Shown here: positions 25,499 through 39,107 of the stretch, one piece after another
Numbering within the stretch: position 1 is the stretch's first letter
How the letters are laid out: the number at the start of each line of letters is the position of its first letter
Source of the DNA: Symbioplanes lichenis
GTDB taxonomy: Bacteria; Actinomycetota; Actinomycetes; Mycobacteriales; Micromonosporaceae
Assembly: GCF_030709675.1 (NCBI RefSeq)
Contig: NZ_JAUZQD010000001.1
Span: 682,001 to 746,000 of the forward strand
DNA length: 64,000 nt
Direction of reading: 5' to 3'
Made by a program: the position numbers and the translations under genes
The notes under the pieces: model-generated
What the model was told of the DNA's origin: nothing
What the model saw: the letters and a program-made list of their open reading frames with translations, nothing else
Databases searched by the model: none

Positions 25499-26296
25499 TC
25501 AGCGGAGGGCGTACTCCAAGGTGTGGCGCTCGTAGTCGAGGAGGCGGAGGTCGCGCATCGGGCGGCGGAGGTGGCCCTTGTGCACGATGCGGACGAAGGC
25601 CGGGTCGCCGGCCGCGGCCATGCGGCGGATGCCCTCGACGTGGTCGACGATGCGCTTCCTTATGGTGCGGACCAGCCGGTGGCGGTCGCGCGGGATCAGC
25701 CCGTAGGCGTCCGCGAAGAGCCGGAGGCGCCGGGGCCGGTTGGGGCGCTTCCAGCCCAGCGTGTAGGAGTCGCGGTCGCTGAAGAGCGGCACCCACGTCC
25801 ACGCGGCGTAGGCCACGTCGTAGATCCGGGCGCCCGGGGACGCCAGGTCGAAGTCGATCAGGGCGAGGGTGCCGTCGGGGCGCCAGACCACGTTGTGCGG
25901 GGCGGCGTCGTGGTGGCAGATGACCTCGGTATCCGGCGGGGGCGGGCCGAAGCTGCGCCAGACCGCGTTGGGCGGGGGCTGGAAGCCGTACTGCGCGTCG
26001 TGGAACATGCGCAGCATCGTGGCCACCGTGACCAGCGCCTCGTCGGTGGTCCAGTGCGGGGCGAGCGGGTACTCCCCGCACTCACCGTCGAGATATGACA
26101 GGACCTCGCGGTTGCGCTCGTCCATGCCGAGGACGTGCGGCGACCCGGTGAAGCCGACCCGCTGCAGATGATTGAGCAGCGCGTGGACGGCGGGCGTCCA
26201 CGGCCCCACGTTGCGGCGGACGGTGTCGCCGACCTTGGAGACCGTGCTGACGTTCCCGCCGTGCAGAGGAATCTCCCGGACGGGCTCCTGCGTCAC
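25499..26296 (-). CDS. aminoglycoside phosphotransferase-family kinase
   Basis: A 265-residue APH-family small-molecule kinase. The catalytic loop is HHDAAPHNVVW (about 127-137, the H-x-D-x4-N pattern) and the Mg-binding motif is IDFDLASPG (about 146-154). The N-lobe is short, with KVGDTVRRNVGPWTP and a Ser/Leu hinge EVLSYLDGE. Related proteins are common in Streptomyces and Micromonospora and usually have no proven role in antibiotic resistance. The GTG at 26296 has GGGAGG. It lies 39 bp after ftsY on the same strand, and its 3' end abuts the hicBA relic. Confidence 0.8.
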   Translation of the reverse strand: MTQEPVREIPLHGGNVSTVSKVGDTVRRNVGPWTPAVHALLNHLQRVGFTGSPHVLGMDERNREVLSYLDGECGEYPLAPHWTTDEALVTVATMLRMFHDAQYGFQPPPNAVWRSFGPPPPDTEVICHHDAAPHNVVWRPDGTLALIDFDLASPGARIYDVAYAAWTWVPLFSDRDSYTLGWKRPNRPRRLRLFADAYGLIPRDRHRLVRTIRKRIVDHVEGIRRMAAAGDPAFVRIVHKGHLRRPMRDLRLLDYERHTLEYALR

Positions 26297-26335
26297 GCAC
26301 GACCTCCCCAGTCGTCGTCGGTGGACATGCCGAGC

Positions 26336-27520
<1,185 letters not shown>

Positions 27521-27647
27521 GCCGAAATCCTGACAGATGCGCGCGGGACGCGTGGGGCCACCCGGGGTGTCGAAGGCCACCCGCTGTGATCAAGAGGTGC
27601 CGGAAACCGCCCTGGCGGAGCACCCGGCGCTGCGGAACGATGGGAAC

Positions 27648-31490
<3,843 letters not shown>

Positions 31491-31509
31491 GCCCGCAAGA
31501 CTACAAACG

Positions 31510-34500
31510 TCAGTCCTCGTCCGACCGGTTGAGGCGCTGGCTGATCACCTGGGTCACACCCGAGCGCATGGTCACGCCGTAGAGGGCGTCGGCGACCTCC
31601 ATCGTGCGCTTCTGGTGCGTGATGATCAGCAGCTGGCTCTTCTCGCGGAGCTGCTGGAAGAGGGTGATGAGCCGGCCCAGGTTGACGTCGTCGAGGGCCG
31701 CCTCGACCTCGTCCATGATGTAGAAGGGGCTGGGGCGGGCCCGGAAGATCGCGCACAGCATGGCGACCGCGGTCAGCGAGCGCTCGCCGCCGGACAGCAG
31801 CGACAGCCGCTTGATCTTCTTGCCCGGCGGCCGGGCCTCCACCTCGACGCCGGTGGTGAGCATGTCCTCCGGGTCGGTCAGCACGAGCCGGCCCTCGCCG
31901 CCCGGGAAGAGCACCTGGAAGACGGTCTGGAACTCGCGGGCCGTGTCCTCGAACGCCGACGTGAAGACCTCGAGGATCCGGTCGTCGACGTCCTTGACCA
32001 CGGTGAGCAGGTCGCGGCGGGTGGCCTTGAGATCTTCGAGCTGGTCGGAGAGGAACTTGAAGCGCTCCTCCAGCGCCGCGAACTCCTCCAGCGCCAGCGG
32101 GTTGACCTTGCCGAGCAGGGCCAGGTCGCGCTCGGCCTTGTTGGCGCGCTTCTCCTGCGTGGGGCGGTGGAAGGGGTACGGCTCCGGCGGCTCTTTGCCG
32201 TCCTTCTCCGCCTGCGCGGTCTCGGCGGCCGTCGGGGGCACGAGCTGCGCCGGACCGTACTCGGCGACCAGCGTCTCGACGTCGAGCGAGAAGTCCTCGG
32301 CCGCCTTGGCCTCGAGCTGCTCGATGCGCATCCGCTGCTCGGCCCGGGCGACCTCGTCGCGGTGCACCTCGTTCGTGAGCCGCTCCAGCTCGGCGACCAG
32401 GCGCTTGGCCGTCGCGCGGACCTCGGACAGCTCGGCCTCCCGGGCCGTACGCGCGCGGGCCAGCTCGTCGCGGACCTCGACCGCGGCCGCCAGCGAGACC
32501 TGCACCCGGGTCAGCGCCGCGGCCGCGCCCAGGGCGACGGCTCGCGCGATCTCGGCTCCCCGCGCCCGGGCGGCCTTGCGGGCGGCGGCTCGCTCGCGGG
32601 CCTGCCGCTCGGCGTTGGCCTGGCGCAGCAGCGAGTCGGCGCGGCCGGCGATGGACGAGACCCGCTCCTCCGCCGTCCGGACGGCCAGCCGCACCTCCAT
32701 CTCGTTCTGCCGGGCCTGCGGCACCATGGCGGCGAGCTGGTCGCGTTCCTCGGTGGACGGCTCCTCGTCGATCGGGGTCGCCTCGGCCAGCCGCAGCCGC
32801 TCCTCCAGCTCGGCCAGCCCGGAGAGATCCCGGTCGCGGTTGCCCTCCGCCTTCTGCCGGGACGCTCCCAGCCGCTCCGACTCCGCCTTGGCCGACCGGG
32901 CGGCGGCGCCCAGCTCGGCGAGGCGGCGGGCGGCGGCGTTGCGCTCGCCCTCGGCGGCCCGCTTGGCGGCGGCCGCGACGTTCACGGCCTCCTTGCGCTC
33001 GGCCACCTCGGCCCGCGCGTCGGCCAGCTGGGCCTTGAGGACGCCGATCTGCTCCTCGGCCGTCTCGCGGTTGGCGTGCGCCTCGTCGACGGCCGCCTGC
33101 ACCTCGATGTAGCTGGTCGCCTTGCCCGAGCCACCGGCCGCGGCGTGGGCCCCGAGGACGTCGCCGTCCGGCGTGACCGCGCGCAGCTCGGCGTTGCCCG
33201 CGACCAGCTGCGTCGCCGCGGCCAGGTCGGGGACGAGGACGACGTCGCGCAGGGCCCGGTTGAGCGCGGGACGGATCGACTCCGGACACTCGATGACATC
33301 CGGGGCCCAGATCGCACCCTCGGGCAGTTGCGGCCGGAGGGCGTCGAGCGTGCCCTGCATGCCGGGCGACGCGGGGGACGCCACGACCAGGGCGGCCCGG
33401 CCGGCGTCGGCGATCTTGAGCGTACGCATGGCCTCGACGGCCTCGTCCACGCCGCTGAGCGCGACCGCGTCGGCCAGCGCGCCCAGCGCCGCGGCCAGCG
33501 CGGCCTCGTGCCCGGGGCGGACGGTGAGCATCGAGGCGAGGCTGCCCAGCAGGCCGGGAACCTGGTCCGCCTTTCCCAGCAGCGCGCCGGCGCCGTCCTT
33601 GCGCTTGAGGCCGAGGGCGAGGGCCTCCTCGCGGGCCTTCCAGCTCGCGGCGTCCTTCTCCGCGGCGCGCTCGGCGTCGGACAGCTCCTTGACCACGGCG
33701 GCGGCCCGGTCGTGGGCGGCGACGGCCTCGGCGTGCCGGGCGTCGAGCTCCACGTTGTCCCGGTCGGCCTCGGTGGACACCTCGGCCACGGCGTCGACCT
33801 CGGCCTGCGCCGCCTCGGCCCGCATCAGGGCGTCGGTGTGCGCCGCCGCGAGCCGCTCGATCTCCTCCGCGGCGCTCCCGGTCCGGGCGCGGGCCGCGTT
33901 CACCTGCCCCGTGAGCTTGGCGAGGCCCTCCCGCCGGTCGGCGATCGCCTTCGCCGCGGTACGCAACGCGCCCTCGGCCGCGGCCAGCTGACGCTCCAGC
34001 TCCTGGCGGTGCTCGACCGCCTCGGCCAGCCGCATCTGGTCCTCGGTCAGCGCCTCGCGGAGCTCCTCCTCCTGCTCCCGGACCCGTTCCGCCTCAGCCG
34101 CCAGCTGCTCGGGGTCGCGCCCGGGGCGCTCGTCGTCGGAGGCGGCGGAGAGGTGCCGGTGGCGCTCGGCGGCCAGCTGCTCGGTGGACCGGAAGCGCTC
34201 CTGCAGCGCGGACAGCTTGTACCAGGTGTCCTGCGCGGCCTGCAGCAGCGGCGCGTCGTCGGCGTGGGCCGACTCGAGGTCGGCGAGCATCCGCTGAACT
34301 TCGCGATTCTCGTCCTCGACCTGCTGGCGGCGCTCGCGCATCGCCGACTCGTCGGCGATCTCCTTGTCCAGGGTGGTCCGCAGCGTGTGCAGGTCGTCGG
34401 CGAGCAGCCGGAGCCGGGCGTCGCGCAGGTCGGCCTGGATGCCCGCCGCCCGGCGTGCCACCTCGGCCTGCTTCCCCAGCGGCTTGAGCTGGCGGCGCAG

Positions 34501-35091
34501 CTCGGCCGTCAGGTCGTTGAGCCGGTTGAGGTTGGTCTGCATCGCGTCGAGCTTGCGGATCGCCTTCTCTTTGCGCTTGCGGTGCTTGAGGACGCCGGCG
34601 GCCTCCTCGATGAAGGCGCGGCGGTCCTCGGGCTTGGCGTGCAGCATCGCGTCGAGCCGGCCCTGGCCGACGATGATGTGCATCTCGCGGCCGATGCCGG
34701 AGTCGCTCAGCAGCTCCTGGATGTCGAGCAGCCGGCACGAGTTGCCGTTGATCTCGTACTCGCTGGCGCCGTCGCGGAACATCCGGCGCGTGATCGACAC
34801 CTCGGTGTAGTCGATCGGCAGGGCGCCGTCGTTGTTGTCGATCGTCAGCGTCACCTCGGCCCGGCCCAGCGGGGCCCGCCCGGCCGTGCCGGCGAAGATG
34901 ACGTCCTCCATCTTGCCGCCGCGCAGCGCCTTGGCCCCCTGCTCACCGAGCACCCAGGCGATGGCGTCGACGACGTTGGACTTGCCGGAGCCGTTGGGGC
35001 CCACCACGCAGGTGATGCCCGGCTCCAGCCGCAGCGTCGTGGCGGAGGCGAAGGACTTGAAGCCCTTGGCCGTCAAGGTCTTGAGGTGCAC
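31510..35091 (-). CDS. smc: chromosome segregation/condensation ATPase SMC
   Basis: A 1193-residue SMC protein that forms the condensin core with ScpA/B. Walker A is GPNGSGKS at 31-38. Long coiled-coil arms run at about 170-500 and 680-1020. The hinge (about 505-640) includes LLGSLASMLTVRPGHEAALA. The C-terminal head has the ABC signature LLSGGERSLTAVAM and Walker B FYIMDEVEAALDDVN. The GTG at 35091 starts directly with the head strand HLKTLTAKGFKSFA and has CGGAGAT upstream. Length and architecture are normal for actinobacteria. Confidence 0.97.
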   Translation of the reverse strand: MHLKTLTAKGFKSFASATTLRLEPGITCVVGPNGSGKSNVVDAIAWVLGEQGAKALRGGKMEDVIFAGTAGRAPLGRAEVTLTIDNNDGALPIDYTEVSITRRMFRDGASEYEINGNSCRLLDIQELLSDSGIGREMHIIVGQGRLDAMLHAKPEDRRAFIEEAAGVLKHRKRKEKAIRKLDAMQTNLNRLNDLTAELRRQLKPLGKQAEVARRAAGIQADLRDARLRLLADDLHTLRTTLDKEIADESAMRERRQQVEDENREVQRMLADLESAHADDAPLLQAAQDTWYKLSALQERFRSTEQLAAERHRHLSAASDDERPGRDPEQLAAEAERVREQEEELREALTEDQMRLAEAVEHRQELERQLAAAEGALRTAAKAIADRREGLAKLTGQVNAARARTGSAAEEIERLAAAHTDALMRAEAAQAEVDAVAEVSTEADRDNVELDARHAEAVAAHDRAAAVVKELSDAERAAEKDAASWKAREEALALGLKRKDGAGALLGKADQVPGLLGSLASMLTVRPGHEAALAAALGALADAVALSGVDEAVEAMRTLKIADAGRAALVVASPASPGMQGTLDALRPQLPEGAIWAPDVIECPESIRPALNRALRDVVLVPDLAAATQLVAGNAELRAVTPDGDVLGAHAAAGGSGKATSYIEVQAAVDEAHANRETAEEQIGVLKAQLADARAEVAERKEAVNVAAAAKRAAEGERNAAARRLAELGAAARSAKAESERLGASRQKAEGNRDRDLSGLAELEERLRLAEATPIDEEPSTEERDQLAAMVPQARQNEMEVRLAVRTAEERVSSIAGRADSLLRQANAERQARERAAARKAARARGAEIARAVALGAAAALTRVQVSLAAAVEVRDELARARTAREAELSEVRATAKRLVAELERLTNEVHRDEVARAEQRMRIEQLEAKAAEDFSLDVETLVAEYGPAQLVPPTAAETAQAEKDGKEPPEPYPFHRPTQEKRANKAERDLALLGKVNPLALEEFAALEERFKFLSDQLEDLKATRRDLLTVVKDVDDRILEVFTSAFEDTAREFQTVFQVLFPGGEGRLVLTDPEDMLTTGVEVEARPPGKKIKRLSLLSGGERSLTAVAMLCAIFRARPSPFYIMDEVEAALDDVNLGRLITLFQQLREKSQLLIITHQKRTMEVADALYGVTMRSGVTQVISQRLNRSDED

Positions 35092-35890
35092 GGATCTCCG
35101 AGGGTCGCGCGGGTTGGCTCGTGCCAGCAGGTTACCCGCCCGTTCCCCGCATGTGCGCGCACGCCGCGCGTCCGGTTACGGCCCTGGTGAGGCTTTTCAT
35201 CCGGTTGTCGCGCGCGACGACGCCGGGATCTCGCCCGACAGCGACGCCATCGATGCGGTGCGCGATCGCCGGGCCGATATTTGGCACGTCCGCCGCGCCG
35301 TTTCCCCGGCGCCCGGATCATGGGCGACTCGCCTGGTGGGACGCCGCCCCGGGCCGGCCCGCCGGGCGGCGCGGCGAACGCCGGGGCTGGCCTCGGGGTG
35401 CCGGGTATCGAGAGGGGTGCTTGGACCGGGCCCGCCTTGGGCACACCGGGGCAACTCATTCCCGAGGGACGAAGGTCAGACGAATGAGCACCTGGCGAAG
35501 ACCCGGCGCCCGGGCCGGCCGCGCGTCGGGCCCGCCAGCCGGGCTCCGGCCCCGCGGGGCCTCGGGCCTGCGGCTTTCCGGGCGGCCGGCCCCCGGCCGG
35601 TGGACTTCCGGGCGGCCGGCCCCGGGCCGGCGGACTTCCGGGCGGCCGGCCCCGGGCCGGCGGACTTCCGGGCGCGATCGATCCCGGGCTCACGGATCAC
35701 TGGACGCGGCCGACTCCGGGCTCGAAAGCCTCCAGGAGCGGCCGATCCCGCGCTCGCGCACTTCCGGGCTTGCACGGTTTCGGGCAAAAAGCTGCGCGCC
35801 GCCACGGTCGGTGGAGGCGCGCTGGTGTTCTGCTGTTCCGAGGGGTGGAAGGTGAGCGCCGCGCGGTGGTCAGGCGGCGCCCGGGGGAGC
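35092..35890. other. 799-bp gap with no convincing gene
   Basis: Between smc and the small coiled-coil gene no open frame has recognisable family motifs or a supported start. Long frames on both strands are artefacts of the high GC and of the 30-bp repeat at 35581-35670. The stretch presumably holds the smc promoter near 35092-35250. Confidence 0.6.
35581..35670. repeat. 30-bp tandem repeat, three units
   Basis: Units at 35581-35610, 35611-35640 and 35641-35670; the last two are identical and the first differs at a few bases. A diverged partial unit precedes them. The period is a multiple of three, so frames stay open through it, but no protein family is seen. Confidence 0.85.
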
Positions 35891-36085
35891 TCAGGTGAGG
35901 GCGGGCTCGCTCAGCAGCCGCAGATCGTCGGAGTCGGCGGACGCCGCCTCGAGACGATCGTTCTCCGCCCGGAGGCGGGTGACCTCGAACTCCAGAGCCT
36001 GCACCCTGGAACGCAGTCGGGTGACCTCGTCGAGCAGGCGCCGATCGGGCGCCGCACCTACGTGGCCGTAGAGGGCCTTCGCCAT
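35891..36085 (-). CDS. small conserved coiled-coil protein
   Basis: A 64-residue protein. A short N-terminal motif, MAKALYGHVG, precedes a heptad-patterned coiled coil (LLDEVTRLRSRVQALEFEV then TRLRAENDRLEAA, about 18-50) and an acidic tail. I recall very similar small proteins, starting MAKAL-x-GHVG, across Streptomyces and relatives, with no known function. The ATG at 36085 has a good AAGGAG site. A 15-bp palindrome and a TTGACA hexamer lie just upstream. Confidence 0.75.
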   Translation of the reverse strand: MAKALYGHVGAAPDRRLLDEVTRLRSRVQALEFEVTRLRAENDRLEAASADSDDLRLLSEPALT

Positions 36086-36098
36086 GACTTCTCCTTGT

Positions 36099-36113
36099 GA
36101 GACGCTGCGTCTC
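36099..36113 (-). promoter_or_regulatory. 15-bp palindrome in the leader of the coiled-coil gene
   Basis: GAGACGC-T-GCGTCTC is a perfect 7+1+7 inverted repeat 14 bp before the start codon. On the minus strand a perfect TTGACA (36138-36133) lies upstream, but no good -10 hexamer follows at 16-18 bp. It could be an operator or an RNA hairpin. The rest of 36086-36396 shows nothing else. Confidence 0.45.
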
Positions 36114-36396
36114 TTTGTCTTGAGCGCTGCCGTGTCAATCCGGCCAAACGCGCGCACAGTGGCTTAGCACTTCCGAGCCCACGGACACGCGTAGGCACAG
36201 AGATCTGCCCTCAAGACAGTGCACGAGATGCAGATTTACCCGCGCTCACGAGACATGAACGCAGATGGGCGCGACTGGCGACACTTCTATGGTGCGCCCA
36301 TGTCCAGGCCTCGTCAAGCCGTGGCCCCCGCGCCGGCCCCCGCACTCCAGTGAATCTCGCCACCCTGGCACGGAACCCCCGGTTGGATCAAGGGGT

Positions 36397-36603
36397 TTAC
36401 GCCTTCCGGGGTGGCTCGGCCTGGGCACACGCCGTGCGCCAGCCCTCCGTCACGGCCTGGAGCAGCTGGTCGAAGGCCGCGTCCATGGCGGCGAGGAGCG
36501 GGGCCAGCCGGTCGTCGCCGGCGAGCCGGTCGAGGAGCACCTGCTGGCGGTCGAGGTAGCGGTCGCAGTCGAGGAGGAGCTCGAGGTGCTTCGGGTCGGG
36601 CAT
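36397..36603 (-). CDS. small hypothetical helical protein
   Basis: A 68-residue acidic-to-neutral helical protein with no recognised family (ELLLDCDRYLDRQQVLLDRL, then AMDAAFDQLLQAV). GAGGG precedes the ATG at 36603. Amphipathic spacing of Leu and Asp/Arg is protein-like, unlike the shadows around it. It may be a real gene, but support is limited to composition and the ribosome site. Confidence 0.5.
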   Translation of the reverse strand: MPDPKHLELLLDCDRYLDRQQVLLDRLAGDDRLAPLLAAMDAAFDQLLQAVTEGWRTACAQAEPPRKA

Positions 36604-37038
36604 GCCCTCAGAGGTACCGCAAGTCCCGGCCGGAACCGCGCCCCGCGGGCCCGAACGGCCCGAGCGTCGGCGGATGCCCTACGAAGGGTGGAACCCGGCC
36701 GATGGAGGCGGGCCTGAAGCCTGGCTTAGGTCTTCCTTTCGCCGATTGGCCGGTGAACGTCCGGCTGCTTACCGTGACGACGATCGGCTCGCCGATCCCC
36801 CTGGAGGATGCCGGGCGCCAGTGGCGGGGTGCCCGGCATCCCCGCGGCCCGCCCGCCGCGGGCCGTCGGACAGGGACGCCGCCCGGGCAAGGGCCGGAAC
36901 GGGTGAAATCCCCCGCCCGCAAATCGGTATAAATACCCTTTAACGGAGCATAAACCTCCGGCTTCCCGTAACTTTTCGCCGCTGCTTCGTTGCAGCCATC
37001 GTGATATCGCCCCCGACGTTCCCGCGGTGCTGAGCGGC
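36604..37038. other. 435-bp gap upstream of the PelF-like operon
   Basis: No gene is seen. The last 120 bp are much richer in A/T than the surroundings and include CGGTATAAATACC at 36926-36938 (self-complementary GGTAT/ATACC), which may hold a -10 element. Several GC-rich inverted repeats lie between 36800 and 36880, but they match no riboswitch consensus that I know. Confidence 0.5.
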
Positions 37039-38523
37039 ATGCGCATCTGTCTGCTCACCGGGGGCGGCTACCCGTTCCGCCGGGACGCCCTCGCCGGCTG
37101 GTGCCGGACCCTCGTCGACGGTCTCGCCGGCCACCGCTTCGACCTCGTGACGGTGTCCGACCGCGAGCCGCTCGGCGGGCCCGCCTATCCGCTGCCCCCG
37201 CACGTCGCGTCGGCCGGCTGCGTCGTCCTGCCCCGGGACACGCCGAAGAGCCACCGGGACGAGAACGCCGTCGCGGCCGCCGTGCTGCTGTGCCGGGGCC
37301 TGGCCGAGCGGCGTGACGAGGACTTCGCCCGGGGCCTGGCCGCCCTGGCCAGTCTGGCCGAGAAGGCGCCGCCGCTGCACTCGGTGCCGCTGGCCGACGT
37401 GCTGCTCGACGCGTGGAAGGCCGGGCGGGCCACCGAGGACGGTGAGCGGCTGCCCAAGCTGAGCGTGCGGGACGCCCGGACCGCGGTGACCCTGCTCCGG
37501 CACGCCGCGCGGGCACTGGCCGTACCGGTGCCGGAGACCGACCTGATCCACTGCGTGGGCGGTACGACGCCTCTGCTCGCCGCCCTCGCCGCGCGGTGGC
37601 GCACCGGCACGCCGCTGCTGCTCACCGAGGCCCGGGCGCCCGTGAGCCGGCCCCGGTCCAGTGAGGAGCGGCTCTCCCCCGCCGTGCAGACGGTGCTGCG
37701 GCGCTTCCGGCGGGCCGTCGCGCGTACGGGCTATGCCGAGGCCGGACTGATCGCGCCGCTCAGCGAGTTCCACCACGCGTGGGCGCTGCGGCACGGCGCC
37801 GAGCCCGGGCGGCTGGTGCCCGTGCCCGCCGGCGTCGACCCGCGCGACTTCCCGAGCGCGCCGGAGGCCCGTACGGTCCCCTCGATCGTCTGGGCCGGCA
37901 ACGGCGCGCCGGACAGCGGGCTGCCCAAGCTGCTGGACGCCTTCGCCCGGATCTCCACCGCCGTCCCGGGCACCGTGCTGCACCTGGTCGGCGTCGGCTC
38001 GACGCACGAGGACCACGCCGCCGAGCTGATCGACCGCACAGGACTCGGGCGCGCCGTCCGGATGCACCCGATCCCGGCCGACCCGCGCGCCCGGTACGCC
38101 ACGGGTCACCTGGTCGTCCACCTGCCCGGGCCGGCCGACCCCCCGTACCGGCTGATCGAAGCCATGATGTCCGGTCGCGCGGTCGTGGGAGTCGACGTCG
38201 GACCGGTCGCCGAGACGCTGGGCGATGCCGGGGTGGTCGTACCGGAGGACGATCCGGAAACGCTCGCCGGCGCCTGCGTCTCCCTGCTGAAGGCCCCCGC
38301 CCGCCGGCGGGCCCTGGGCGACGCGGCCCGGCGCCGGGCGCTCGCCTACTTCACCACCGACCGGGTCGTGCGTGCGTACGGCGCGCTCTACACCGACCTG
38401 GCGACCGCGCCCCCCGCGCCCACCTACGAGCTGCCGCTGGCTGTTCCCGCCCCGCGCGAGACCGAGCCGGCGACCCTGCGATGGCTGGCCCAGGAAACCC
38501 TGACACCCGGAGGATCCCCGTGA
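37039..38523 (+). CDS. PelF-like glycosyltransferase (DUF3492 + GT4)
   Basis: A 494-residue GT-B glycosyltransferase. The N-terminus, MRICLLTGGGYPFRRDALAG, matches the DUF3492 domain of PelF and related family 4 transferases. The acceptor domain follows to about residue 270 (DLIHCVGGTTPLLAAL). The C-terminal nucleotide-sugar domain has PSIVWAGNGAPDSGLPKLL, a VHLVG-like strand and the E-x7-E motif in RLIEAMMSGRAVVGVDVG. PelF polymerises the Pel exopolysaccharide from UDP-sugars in the cytoplasm; the product here is not known. ATG at 37039 is preferred to the GTG four codons upstream by homology. A GTGA overlap couples it to the next gene. Confidence 0.82.
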   Translation: MRICLLTGGGYPFRRDALAGWCRTLVDGLAGHRFDLVTVSDREPLGGPAYPLPPHVASAGCVVLPRDTPKSHRDENAVAAAVLLCRGLAERRDEDFARGLAALASLAEKAPPLHSVPLADVLLDAWKAGRATEDGERLPKLSVRDARTAVTLLRHAARALAVPVPETDLIHCVGGTTPLLAALAARWRTGTPLLLTEARAPVSRPRSSEERLSPAVQTVLRRFRRAVARTGYAEAGLIAPLSEFHHAWALRHGAEPGRLVPVPAGVDPRDFPSAPEARTVPSIVWAGNGAPDSGLPKLLDAFARISTAVPGTVLHLVGVGSTHEDHAAELIDRTGLGRAVRMHPIPADPRARYATGHLVVHLPGPADPPYRLIEAMMSGRAVVGVDVGPVAETLGDAGVVVPEDDPETLAGACVSLLKAPARRRALGDAARRRALAYFTTDRVVRAYGALYTDLATAPPAPTYELPLAVPAPRETEPATLRWLAQETLTPGGSP

Positions 38524-39107
38524 GGACCCTTTTCCCCCCGTACGCCCACCCGTCGCCCGGCCTCGCCCTCGACGGCGACACGTGGCTCATCCAGGACCGG
38601 CCGGGCCGCCGCCGGAACCGGCACCAGCGCCTCGGCCGCGTCGACCTGGACTGGGGCGGGCGATCGCTTGCCGACGTCCTCGCCGACGTGGACGCGTGGC
38701 GGGAGGAAGGCGCCGAGGGCCTGTTCCTGGACCGGGCGCCGGCCGGCTCGGGCGGCGTCGGCCCGGTGGCCCTGACCGTGCGCCTGGCGGCCCGCCGCGG
38801 CCTGCACCGGATCGTGCTCAACCCGGGCGTGCCCACCCATCCGCTCTACCGGGACCTGGGCGTGAAGATCTGCACCTTCGACGGGCCGTGGTCGGCCTAT
38901 CAGGGCTGGGCGGGCGACGGCGTACGCCCGGGCGACGGACACCTCGTGCACGGCGTCCCGGTCGAGCTGCTCACGGCCGCCCGCCGCCTGATGGGCCGCC
39001 GGGGCGCGGGCTTCGGGCTGGCCACCGACGCCAGCCCCTATGTCACCGCAGCGACTTCCGGGGCCGTGGCTGGCACCGCGGACAGCTGTACGACGACCGG
39101 TTCATGA
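38520..39107 (+). CDS. small TIM-barrel-like protein, possibly spherulin-4/GH114-type glycosidase
   Basis: A 195-residue protein. Its core resembles the spherulation-specific family 4 and GH114/GH135 glycosidases: an acidic strand end in [13 protein letters not shown] (about 62-74), [20 protein letters not shown] (about 95-114) and an aromatic/acidic strand [14 protein letters not shown]. Those families cut galactosamine-containing polysaccharides. At 195 residues it is short for a full barrel, so this is a tentative call. GGAGG precedes the GTG at 38520. It is coupled to the PelF-like gene, which supports a role in the same exopolysaccharide. Its last 65 bp overlap mutM on the other strand. 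Confidence 0.5.
   Translation: MRTLFPPYAHPSPGLALDGDTWLIQDRPGRRRNRHQRLGRVDLDWGGRSLADVLADVDAWREEGAEGLFLDRAPAGSGGVGPVALTVRLAARRGLHRIVLNPGVPTHPLYRDLGVKICTFDGPWSAYQGWAGDGVRPGDGHLVHGVPVELLTAARRLMGRRGAGFGLATDASPYVTAATSGAVAGTADSCTTTGS

Noticed and set aside
27545-27590. GGCCACCCG repeated twice upstream of the PhoD-like gene, considered as a PHO box
   Set aside because: The copies are 19 bp apart rather than a multiple of 11 and do not fit GTTCACC.
35476-35805. A 109-residue minus-strand frame with a 10-residue repeat (RKSAGPGPAA)
   Set aside because: The repetition is the 30-bp DNA repeat read in frame; no family similarity or ribosome site supports a protein.
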